The notes under the pieces were generated by a model. It saw only the letters and a list, made by a program, of their open reading frames with translations, did not search any database and was not told the DNA's origin. Source: Solen grandis (lineage: Eukaryota; Mollusca; Bivalvia; Adapedonta; Solenidae). From it: 64,000 bases of DNA. The stretch spans positions 37,410,024-37,474,023 of the forward strand of contig CM037788.1 in NCBI GenBank assembly GCA_021229015.1, in the 5' to 3' direction. Made by a program: the position numbers and the translations under genes. Below, one piece after another: positions 53,961-64,000 of this stretch (within the stretch, counting starts at the first letter, position 1; the number at the start of each line of letters is the position of its first letter).

Positions 53961-55968
53961 CTAAAAGTAGATATATCAAAAAGACATTAGGAAATTAAAT
54001 TGATTGAGAATTGCATTACAGTCTTAGATTAATAAAATGTCCCAAGTAGTTCGAACCCCGGCTGTCATAAAATGACAATTATCAACTCTAATGCTACATT
54101 TACACTATGTTCCCGGCGGTCACGGCGACCACGTTTCAGGCCACCGTGGACAAAACGGGATTGACGTGAGAGGACGTGGGGGAACGGGATGGGCAAAAAT
54201 GACAAGACCGTGAATGCTGGGCCAGTTTTTTAAACTGTCAAAGAATTTGCCACGGCAGTCACGACGCGGATGAGAAACCTAGTAGGCCATATTAAAACGG
54301 GGTGAACGCAATAAAACATGACAGTACGTTATAGGCCGTACAAAACTTGGAGGTGGTCCGTAGGCCGGGAAACATTCGTCGAAATCTCAGGATACAATGA
54401 TTGATTTTGCTTGGAAGGCCTTTTTTAACAACCATGTACAATGGTTGCACACATTTCTGCATCGGACAACATTTCGGGTCTATATTTAGACACATTCATT
54501 TTCCTCCTTTTAACTACGTGGAAATATAGTTCTAAATTTTGTTTTATCGCCTAGTGGTATTAATTCTTATGTTTATTTAAATACGGTGGCATTATGTTAT
54601 TCAAAACAGAATGATTTTTTTTTATGAAAATCTTATTTACCGTAGGAAAGAGAGAGAGGGACAATGCGCTCATTGTAAGCTATCCGTTAAAACAAATTTT
54701 GTGTTCATTCTGTTATAATAACATACAAAATTAATGCCCCATCATTTCATTAAAAAAAACTGTTCTCTCGGCTCTATTGGCGCTTTGATATATACCGTGG
54801 GCACAAACGTAACCCAACGTTTCCCGGCGTCCACGTTTCATCCGTAGAAAGCCTAGAAGGAACGTTAGAAACGTGTCAGACCTTGATCAGGGCGTGAGAA
54901 ACGTGACGGACCCCATCAGAACGTGGGGAAGGAACGTACTGGCATCCGTGGTAGACCGCGGGCCGAAACGTACTGTGCCTCGATGCCACAGATATGCCGA
55001 GATAGACCGTAATTTAACACAACTTATGAATATAGATGAAATGACCAAATCCCACAGCGCACTACGTTTCGTGCAAACGGGAGTGCCGTGGCCGACGGGA
55101 ACATAGTGTAAACGGAGCATTAAGAAATACTATAAACTTATCTCTTTACTTCGATTCTGAAATTAATTCTTTACTATCCATTTTCGAAAGATCCTGATCC
55201 GAACCAGTCCTTAGCGCATGGGAGAATCATCCAAATTATTTGCCCAAAGGGGGTAATTACTAACAGCCTGTGGATCTGCAGTCATGGTTCTATCAAAAGC
55301 TTTAAAGTTCGGCTCAAGTTTCGTGATGAATGAGTTAATTATCATTCAATATATTGCTTAGACCAAAACAAAATGTGTGTTTAGAGCAACGGTCTCAAAA
55401 AGTTGAGTAGGTTAGGGATAGTCCAGTAATAACAGTGAACGCTTGCTTAATATACAGCCAAAGCATGTAAAGCGCATTTTAGACACGGATTAACTAGTAA
55501 TTCACGATTGACTTCTTTGAAGAATAAAACGCTGACAAATGATTTTACGGAAAATGGCGGTCAAAAATGGCCGCTAAAAACGACCACTAAAACTTTAAGG
55601 TCGGCGGATTTTCACTAGGTAAGGTCGGGTTGCCCGAAACACAGATTCTTTAGGCCTTAACATTACAATATACCTTAGTAATGAATGTATATCAATGGTG
55701 ACCACTTTAATCTAAAGTAACCCACAAACATTACTATGTAGACTTATGTGATATCCATGTTCTTCTTAAATATATAATTGTAATCTTTTAATTCAAATGG
55801 TTGTGGACCTATCCATTTATTTATCTCACATGTCTACTTGACAGGGTTAGTACTTGAGCAAAAGCGGCAGCAAGTTTTCTCTTTTAAAGCAAAGATGAAA
55901 CATCGCAGAGTGCGTGACCGACCCACATAGAACCAGAACCCTAACAAAAGGACAACGAAAACGTTTAC
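53961..55968 (-). other. Intron of the aminopeptidase gene with a TIR element
   Basis: Apart from the element at 54089-55122, AT-rich. The open frames on both strands at 54873-55120 lie within that element. Confidence 0.7.
54089..55122. mobile_element. ~1.03-kb non-autonomous DNA transposon with inverted ends
   Basis: The left end 'taatgctacatttacactat' + 'gttcccggcggtcacggc' and the right end, reverse-complemented, 'taatgctccgtttacactat' + 'gttcccgtcggccacggc' match over 38 bp with five differences. The interior is GC-richer near both ends ('cgtttc', 'aacgtg', 'cgtgg') and AT-rich in the middle. No transposase frame was recognised. The superfamily is not determined. Confidence 0.82.
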
Positions 55969-56115
55969 CTGAAATTTGCCATACGCGGGCGTTATATGGA
56001 GACACCTACGGATGAAGTCGAGTTCTGTCAAGGCCGCCTTCCAGGCACAAAGTCCATCTCTTTGCCAATGTAGTCAAGTGACTTCATGGCCACCTCGAAC
56101 TCAATGATACCAGCT
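55969..56115 (-). CDS. M1 aminopeptidase, ERAP1_C-like exon with one-base frameshift
   Basis: The first part reads AGIIEFEVAMKSLDYIGKEM then DFVP; the second, one frame away, reads WKAALTELDFIRRCL then HITPAYGKFQ. Joined, they follow the family pattern 'AG.....A......YL..E.D..PW.A....L'. The frame is lost at gtgcc|tgg (about 56049-56056), where V-P-W needs one more base. The donor is TTTCAG|gtaaac (below 55969), phase 0, matching the exon at 53890. The 5' boundary is uncertain: acggacag (at 56115) or cctgttag (about 56152). No exon for the catalytic domain (GAMEN, HEXXH) was found further up in the window. Confidence 0.78.
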
Positions 56116-56737
56116 CTGTCCGTTAAATACAATCCGGAATGTATTACATATACTAACAGGTGGAATCAAGTCAAAAAGCACTCACTAATTGTTTCTTTCC
56201 TCTCTCAAAGTCAAAATGATGCCAAAACTCGTTGATATTATATTAATGATAATTTTCTTATTAGACTGTGTGCACGCATGCGCAAGAGGTCTTTAGAACT
56301 GCAATTTCAAGTCGATTGATTGAAGTATATTACTACGCAGAACAATATATCATCATATATATACTCACATACATGATGTTGACAATTTACAGTGACAATT
56401 TGAAAGTGAGATTTAATGCATATTAGACTGTACGTGTACTTCGCTGTGGCTTAATCACATTTGTATAAGGTGACCGGTCCATGAATTTCAAAGAAAAAAC
56501 AAACGTTAGTACGTGAAGAAAATAAATGCATATGACATAGTTCTCTATAAATATATTTAATTCATTTAATAGTAAATTAAATACTTATGATGTATTTCTT
56601 ATGCAATCTGGAAAACATAAGAACCGGTCAGTAATGAAATCAGATAATTTAGGATAGATAATGAGAATATAGCAAACGATTGATTTCCATGTACACTTGG
56701 TGGAATGCAAAATGCGCGTGATTACAATTATATTTCA

Positions 56738-56837
56738 NNNNNNNNNNNNNNNNNNNNNNNNNNNNNNNNNNNNNNNNNNNNNNNNNNNNNNNNNNNNNNN
56801 NNNNNNNNNNNNNNNNNNNNNNNNNNNNNNNNNNNNN
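56738..56837. other. Assembly gap (100 N)
   Basis: 100 Ns, of unknown true size. It separates the aminopeptidase side from a tandem repeat. The interval 56116-56737 before it is AT-rich, with nothing recognised. Confidence 0.99.
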
Positions 56838-57560
56838 AATCATCTTCTAAACTACTGGCCAGATTTCAAAATGTTTTTCAGATGTTCTTTGGGTAACCTT
56901 CTATGAAGATTGCTAAAATTATTCTGATCTGTAAAAATACATGGCCAGCAGGGGCGGGGCTAATTTTCCTTAAATGTATATAGTTTGAAAACTTTAAATG
57001 ACATCTCTGAAACCACTGGAAAGAATTTGATTAAACTTAGCAGGGATGATCCTTGGGTAAACCTTCACAAAAGTTGCTAAAATAAACCTGATCCCTGTAG
57101 ATCTCTGGTTGTCATGGCAATGTAAAGAAAAAATTATGAAAACTTACAAAATCATCTCCTTCAAAACTTCTGGCCAGATTTCAAAATGTTTTAGTACAGA
57201 TGTTCATTTGGGTAACCCTCTACCAAGATTGCTAAAATTATTCTGATCTGTAAAACAACATAGCCTCCAGGGGCTAGGCTAATTTGCCTTACATTAATAT
57301 GTTTGTAGTGAAAACTTTAAACGACATCTCCTCTGAAACCACTGGGCAGAATTTGATTAAACTTAGCAGGGATGATCCTTGGGTGAACCTTCACAAAAGT
57401 TGCTAAAAAAAATTGATCCATGTAGAACTCTGGGTGCCATGGCAACAGAAAGAAAAAAATATGAAAAGTCATCTCCTTCAAAACTTCTGGCCAGATTTCA
57501 AAATGTTTTAGTACAGATGTTCCTTGGGTAACCCTATACTCAGTTGAGCGATGAAGGGCC
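56838..57560 (+). repeat. Tandem ~300-330-bp repeat with a degenerate element end
   Basis: 'ccagatttcaaaatgttt', 'gattgctaaaattattctga', 'gaaaccactgg.cagaattt' and 'agcagggatgatccttgggt' recur at about 56858, 57172 and 57490. It ends 'cagttgagcgatgaagggcc', like the 3' end of the GCTCACC family. The 5' part lies in the gap. Confidence 0.78.
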
Positions 57561-57697
57561 TCTAAAGCCTTTTGATATTACCTATTCACTGTAAATTCTT
57601 GAAAATTATACAAAGCATTGACTTGAAACTTTATATATAAATACTATATAACTAGAAAAAGTGCATTGATCAAGAACCATAACTCTGTCTGGTCCGA

Positions 57698-59090
57698 TTT
57701 TTAGCTCACCTGAGCACAACGTGCTCATGGTGAGCTATTGTGATCGCCTTTTGTCCGTCGTCCGTCGTCCGTCGTCCGTGCGTGCGTGCGTGCGTCCGTC
57801 GTCAACAATTTGCTTTAAACAACATCTCCTCATGAACCGCTGAAGGGATTTTGACCAAACTTCACAGGAATCATCCTTATGATGCCCTCTATCAAAGTTG
57901 TACAAATTATTCAGATTGGTTAAAAAAGTAGGTCACAGGAGCTAAAAATAGATTTTAAAAATGCAAACTTTGAAAATCTTCTTCTGCAAAACTGCAAGGC
58001 CTAGAGCTTAGATATTTGGTATGTAGCATCATCTTATGGCATTACCAAGATTGTCAAATCATAGCCCTACGGTGATAAATGCCCCGCACCAGGGGTCACT
58101 GTTTTACATAGAGTTATATAGGAAAATTTTAAAAATCTTCTTCTATGAATCCATAAGGCCTAGAGATTAGATATTTGGTATGTAGCATCATCTAATGGTT
58201 CATTACCAAGATTGTTCAAATCATAGCCCTACGGTGATAAATGCCCCCGCACCAGGGGTCACTTGTTTTACATAGAGTTATATAGGAAAATGTTTAAAAA
58301 TCTTCTTCTATGAATCCATAAGGCCTAGAGATTAGATATTTGGTATGAAGCATCATCTTATGGTTCATTACCAAGATTGTTCAAATCATAGCCAAACGGT
58401 GATAAATGCCCCGCAATGGGGTCACTTGTTTTACATAGAGTTATATAGGAAAAACTTTAAAAATCTTCTTCTATGAATCCATTAGGCCTAGAGCTTAGAT
58501 ATTTGGTATGTAGCATCATCTTATGGTTCATTACCAAGATTGTTCAAATCATAGCCAAACGGTGATAAATGCCCCCGCAATAGGGGTCACTTGTTTTACA
58601 TAGAGTTATATAGGAAAAGCTTTAAAAATCTTCTTCTATGAATCCATAAGGCCTAGAGATTAGATATTTGGTATGTAGCATCATCTTATGGTTCATTACC
58701 AAGATTGTACAAATCATGACCCTATGGTGATAAATGCCCCCGCACCAGGGGTCACTTGTTTAACATAGAGTTATATAGGAAAATCTTTAAAAATCTTCTT
58801 CTATGAATCCATTAGGCCTAGAGCTTAGATATTTGGTATGTAGCATCATCTAATGGTTCATTATCAAGATTTTCAAAATGGTGGCCCTTTGGAGATAAAT
58901 GACCCCGCACTAAGTCTTCTCCTCTGAAACCATAAGGCCCAGTGCTTATATATTTGGTGTGTAGTATTGTCAGGGCTAAAATGTTTAAGATTGAGTTATA
59001 TCAGAATTCTTGTCTGTTTAAAAACCTTGTAATCAGTTGTAGCAATGGTACTCAGGTGAGCGATCCAGGGCCATCATGGCCCTCTTGTTT
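57698..59090 (+). mobile_element. GCTCACC-family element with ~164-bp tandem core
   Basis: 5' hairpin gctcacctgagcac / gtgctcatggtgagc, then (GTCCGTC)n and (GTGC)n. Two leader segments follow, then six core units with 'aggcctagag.ttagatattt' at about 57998, 58156, 58321, 58483, 58650 and 58814, each with 'tagcatcatctta', 'gataaatgccccgca' and 'tttacatagagttatatagg'. 3' end: 'caggtgagcgatcca', hairpin gggccatcatggccc, tcttgttt. The core is unrelated in sequence to that of 34321-35360 although the ends are the same. Confidence 0.85.
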
Positions 59091-60299
59091 TATTATCTTC
59101 CCTTATTTCATATACATTTTTGTCCAGAACAAATGAACTCATAATCTAAACAAGGTACTGATTCGAAACTTAATATATAAATAAAAAAGCAATTTAGTAG
59201 CAAAATTGCAATAACTAAGGTTTCAACAAGAACTCTAACTGGTTCTTTTTGTTATATTGTCAAAATTCATTTTTTTAATGATTTTTTTGCCAGTGTATTA
59301 CCTGATCCTAAGGTACATCCTTATAGTTGGCATAATTACACCACCTATCAATGACATCAGTTATTTGACATTTAGACCCCAGTGGTGGTGCCAATAGGAC
59401 AGTTTAGCTCTTATGGAGAAACAGTCATTTGAACACATCTGTGTATTTTCAGTCGACATGTCAATTCTGATTACCTTTATATTTTAATGCCAGGCTATTG
59501 TCAGTTTGCAGTTATTCCTCCTTTTAGGACAGATTCTGTATAGCAGCAAGTTTTGCAACCAACAGTCTGCTGTCAGAAGGTCACAGCAACAGACTATTAT
59601 AATCAGATATTATCTGTCAAGTTTGACAAGATATTTTTTTGTCATATCAGTGTGAAACACCATTGATCTCAGTGAATGAGAATTTTTTGCGTCAGATAAC
59701 ATTGCAGTGTTAGCTTATTTTCAGTCTAGTGCATTTATATGTTACTTTTCAGAAGCTGCTTCTCGAAAGGGAAGTTTCTCCTTTAACAGGAACTAGTGAC
59801 ACAGATCTGAAATAAGCAGATGCAACATCAAAATAAAAATGAAGACAATGTTAATGTCATATCTTGTTTCAAGCAGCCAGTAATAATAATCTTTTTATGA
59901 CAGGGAATTTATGATGAAATTTCATCTACATAACTCATCTGGAATAGCACATTTTAGCTGAAATTTGTGTAAGAATGCTTGCAGTCAGCTGACTTAAATC
60001 AACTGATATATATGGTAGAAAAAGAGTGAATGACATTGCCCAGGTTTTCTATGTGGTCTGAATTGTCTTGGACAACCAAATTTTGTGGGGTTTGGGCACT
60101 GGTATTATCCCTTAACCTTCTGAATTCTCAAATGGATTTACACGGCATCTTTTTTGGAACTGTCCATTATCAGTTTTTGGGATAACAAGATGAAAACTTG
60201 TAGTTGGTCAGCCAAAAATAAACCTGCATGGATGTGCAGGCTGGCCTGGCTCTTTATTGGTAGCAAAGGTTAGCTCTTACAATTCCAGCAGTTTTAGGG
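59091..60299. other. No recognised feature
   Basis: AT-rich without repeats or coding signatures that could be identified. Confidence 0.45.
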
Positions 60300-62424
60300 G
60301 CCATTTACAGACAGAAAGTCCTATTGGGTTTGTTCTGTTTTTTATTGTTACGGCTTTCCGCAACCTGCAGAAAACGTATAGGGTTTGTTATGTTTATTCT
60401 TCTTATTATTATTATTCCTTTTTTTCCAACCGAATCTAAGAGTTAATTTCAATATGTTGTCAGTGTCTGAGCAACATGAAAATTTCATTGCCTCGACAAA
60501 AAGTTCAAATTTTTAAAATCATTTTTAATTTTCAATGACATCAAATAACGTCAGATTTGACTTCAGCTTCAAAAGTTTGTTAGCGCTCCAGAGCCTTTAT
60601 TTATTGTCATTTTATCTTGATAATTTCACAGAAGATGTATGTTATGATGTAGATGTACACCTTGTCTTTCAAATTTTCAAATTCGAAAAATTTAAGTATT
60701 TATAGCAAAACCGAGTTTTGAACTTTGGTCCTAAAACTATTATTTAATATTACAAAGGCTACTGATGAGTTAGAAGCATGAAAATTGGACAGCATATCGG
60801 CCCAGATGTCTACTTTCTTTTCTCTGAAAGATTTCCTTTTAAGTCACGTGGTTATGACGTCATTTAAAGGACAAAATCCTATTTTTTCAAAGATTTCTCT
60901 CGCTCTGGCATACATTTTCAATTTTCATTGGCGTCATATGACGTCAGATTTGACGTCAGCTTCAAAAGTTTGATTGCGCTCTAGAGCCTTTAATTTTGGT
61001 CTGATTACCTTGATATTTTCACAGAAGATGTATTTTAGGATGTAGATGTGCACCTTTGCATTCAAATTTCCAAATTCGAAAAGATTAAGATTTCATGGCA
61101 ATACCGAGTTTCGAACTTTGGTCCAAAAATCAAATTAAAATGTTAAAAAGCCCCCTGATGCGTTAGAAGCATGAAAATAGGACAGCATATAGGCATAGAG
61201 GTTTACATTCTATTTTCTGAATGATTTTCTCTAAAGTCACGTGGTTATGACGTCATGAAAAAAAAAAAAAAAAAAAGCATTTCTTTTTAATCAATTTTTT
61301 TCCTGATTATGACATCATATATACTAAAGCAAGAATTATTTTAAAAAAATCATATAAAATCGCCAATTAGACCAATGAACTTAAAATTTTCAAAAATGTT
61401 GAACTTAGTACGTTCCTAAGGTCTTGAAAATTTCAAGTGATTACGTCATCAAACATGGCAGTCATTCATGTTTGATGGAATGCTTACTTGAAAATGTGAA
61501 AACAAACCTGCTCGCATTCTCTAAGGTAATTTTTTTTTCTGGATTAATAGATGGACGTCAGGACAAAAAGGTCTTACGCAATCTACAGCCATTTTTTCTG
61601 GACCCATTTTTCATCAAAATTTCATAGAATGTATATGTAATGCTTTACTTGTTTGTCCTGGTGTCCGGTTTTCCAAATTCAAGAAGGCAATGGTTCTATG
61701 GCGAATCCAAGATTCAAACCATGGACATTAAATTTCAAATACGTATAAAATCGGTTCCAGATGAGTTAGAAAGCTGATATTTGGACTGAATATTAGTCTT
61801 TACGACTTCTTTTTATTTTGTGAATGTCATTTGACGTTTTATGATGTCATAATGTCAAAAAGAATTTCTTATTTCTAAGGGTAAATTTGAACGTCATATG
61901 ACATCATGATTGTGTCGTTACAAGTCCTAAACACTTTTTTTACTGAAATGAAATTTTTACGGCCTATAGGCCTTATTTTTTGTTTAATTTGGGTGATTTT
62001 TTTACTGAAGGTGCAGCATTACATGCTATGGCGTCATGTTACTTCCGATTCCAGAGAAAGCTTTGAAAGACCTTTCAGCTTTAATGATCGGAGTTATGGC
62101 TTAAAAACAGAAATTCTGTTGTCTGTTTAGTCGTTCTTTTGATGCTTTAAGTTTTATGATTGACCCAAAAATCATGATGTAATGCAAATAACAGAATTTG
62201 TTTTTCTTATTTTATGATAGACTCAAATATATATTGCTATTGGATTGAAGGATTTTAAAGACATTTGTTTTTGGTAACTAGATTTCTGAAATTGGTCAAC
62301 TTGTAAGAAAGTGATGTCAAAATAAGAACTGATGTTTAGTTAATTTTGCCATACAATATAAAGCTCTTACATTTGACAAATTTAGCAGAATGTCCTATCA
62401 TTCGTATCAACGAATGAAATATAG
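60300..62424 (+). mobile_element. Helitron-like element E7, chimeric
   Basis: Two decayed 5' hairpins ('acagaaagtcctattggg' at 60311 and 'cggctttccgcaacctgcag' at 60350) and a (TTA)n leader are followed by two core units related to E6. At about 61550 the sequence switches to the core of E3 ('gacgtcaggacaaaaagg'). The 3' end has gcagaatgtcctat, hairpin CATTCGT/ACGAATG and, in place of CTAG, ATAG (62421-62424). Confidence 0.75.
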
Positions 62425-63655
62425 TTCTACATGGGTTTAATCAATTAACTTAAAAGAAATTTGAAAAATGTGAATAAATAAACACTGAAAGTTTAAGTGA
62501 ATTTAAGTTACCTTAAGTTGAAAATTCTTTAAATTCATAGGGGGCAGGTGTTGTGAACCTCAACTGCACTTTATAACTTAAGGTGATATTTATGTTCATC
62601 TCAAGTTAAAATTTCCACACTTGATAAAACAATCCCCATATCTTGAGTATCCTCCCAAAGTAATGTTAGGAAAACAGATTTTTTTTTTCTTTTAATAGAA
62701 ATTTAGGAATATAATTGTATATTGATTGTCAGATAAAGTATTTGATCATTGTCACCATGGTTTGTCATGGTTTTAACATTCCGACTGTGTTTATTAGTGA
62801 AAAAAATCAGAAAAAGTAGGTCTGTAGTGTACTACTTAATGTATTCCACTGGAAATCGCTATATGACTTAAATACTGTCACAGCAATGGTCAACTCCCAG
62901 CTTGACAGCTAAAAAAAAGGGGGGGAGGTTAAATTTGTTGCGGACTTGTAGGCTATTGTTAATATGATGAATCTGCCATTTTTTTTTATTTTTTTTTTTG
63001 TGCATACAACATCCACTGTCATAATTTCCACCCACCCTCACTTCCCCTTTGTCCTACTGCCCTCCCAGAATTAACAGTGATAGTAACAGCCAAGCTGATA
63101 ACAGGTGCTAAAGTAATAATGAAGCTCTGGTGGATGTCAGTTCCTGACTGGCAGTGCAGGTGTTTTCACAGGTGTGTCTTAAGAGACACATTCTCCAGTG
63201 ATGGTAATAGGATCAGTAGTAGCCTAACAATAAAGTCTGTCAGACCAATCAATACAATAGGTCCCTGGTCTCATAGAATTTCTTACCCAGTAATTGCATT
63301 TTGTCTGTGAGTGTGTGTATGGAAGGTGTCACATTGTTGTATTTAGTGATATTGCAGTTTAATATCTAGCTTATGTAGAAGACTGGAAAAACAATAATGA
63401 GGCTAGAAACTGGCTTTAACCTGAAACCTGTTAAAACAAGACCAGACATTGTTTGAGCATTTCAATGAAATAATTACGATTTAATTTTTTAACAGTCAAA
63501 TCTCGTTTATTGTCCTTTAAGTAAGACCTGAGTTCAAAGATTCTGGTAGGTAACTGAAAACACATCTGCTTAGAACCTCTGTTTTGATTTGTCTTGAAAT
63601 CAAAAAGCTTGGACCATAATTATAAATTGGATCATGCAATTATCAAGACAAATCT
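62425..63655. other. Intergenic; SINE tail remnant
   Basis: 'cgctatatgacttaaatac' and 'gtcacagcaatggtcaac' (about 62856-62896) resemble the SINE tail at 38870-38912. The frame at 63077-63310 has no family features. Otherwise nothing recognised. Confidence 0.45.
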
Positions 63656-63925
63656 TAGCATTGTGAACACATTGTTTGTGAGAGTGTGTTAATTGTCCTC
63701 ATAGCTTTTGGGCAGTATATGATCTCAGGCTAGGTTGAAACTTGGTCATGTGGAATCAAAAACCTATAAAAAGTCATAATCATGGGTTATTTAGTTTCAG
63801 AAAACATATGATGCACATTCTTCAAGAATATTGGGGCAGATTTCAGACAAAATGTGGAACCAAAGTCCAAATCATGGCCAATTTTAGGAAACCTTGTGAA
63901 CACTCCTGATCAGGAGGCTTAAATT
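63656..63925 (+). repeat. Decayed core units of the GCTCACC family
   Basis: 'gtgaacacattgtttgtgag', 'gatctcaggctaggttg', 'acttggtcatgtgg.atcaaaaa' and 'ccttgtgaacactc' follow the order of the ~145-bp core at 34321-35360. No end was recognised. The last 75 bases of the window hold nothing identifiable. Confidence 0.5.
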
Positions 63926-64000
63926 ATTTGCTGTGTCCTCCTGCCGGCTGGACGTTGTACCCAATAAATGAAAAAAACATGGTCAGAAATACTGCTGTAG

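Noticed and set aside
54873..55120. Open frames on both strands of about 77 codons
   Set aside because: They lie in the GC-rich subterminal part of the TIR element and have no transposase features.

Overview
The window is AT-rich, intron-rich animal DNA. Its repeat families (tRNA-derived SINEs, hairpin-ended rolling-circle-like elements with tandem cores, many short foldback elements) and its gene content suggest a mollusc, most likely a bivalve; that assignment is an inference. Two runs of 100 Ns (6638-6737, 56738-56837) show it is a draft assembly. Very little of it codes for protein.

Three genes can be supported, all partial. (1) Minus strand, 855-4879: four exons of a secreted-type lectin with an F5/8 type C (discoidin) domain followed by a C-type lectin domain with a QPD motif. 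The codon phase fits at every junction, but the discoidin exon has a one-base frameshift. A possible separate Pro/Thr-rich exon lies at 152-301. (2) Plus strand, 28767-31543: two exons of a DXD sugar transferase (Gly_transf_sug/GT32-like), with a possible membrane-anchor exon at 26987-27139. (3) Minus strand, 48763-56115: seven exons of the C-terminal ERAP1_C-like domain of an M1 (aminopeptidase N-type) metallopeptidase. Its catalytic exons are not in view, and three exon positions need one more base than is present.

The most striking part is 8.4-25.3 kb. It is a head-to-tail array of seven non-autonomous Helitron/Helentron-like elements, each ending in a hairpin followed by CTAG|T, with tandem ~450-bp cores full of paired TGACGTCA palindromes. 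Two members begin with ladders of repeated 5' hairpins. An eighth, chimeric member is at 60.3-62.4 kb and a 5' fragment lies beside the first gap. A second hairpin-ended family (GCTCACC...GGCCCTCTTGTT) is at 34.3, 43.4, 46.6, 50.5 and 57.7 kb.

The remainder holds SINEs (some with clean target-site duplications), foldback elements, a ~1.03-kb TIR element, a diverged ~600-bp duplication (32.0 and 39.5 kb), a GC-rich broken Ty3/gypsy-type retrotransposon on the minus strand (40.3-43.3 kb), a run of probably poor consensus (about 43.4-45.8 kb), and several minisatellites. The three genes are unrelated to one another; two of them (lectin and aminopeptidase) would act at the cell surface or outside the cell and the transferase in the secretory pathway.
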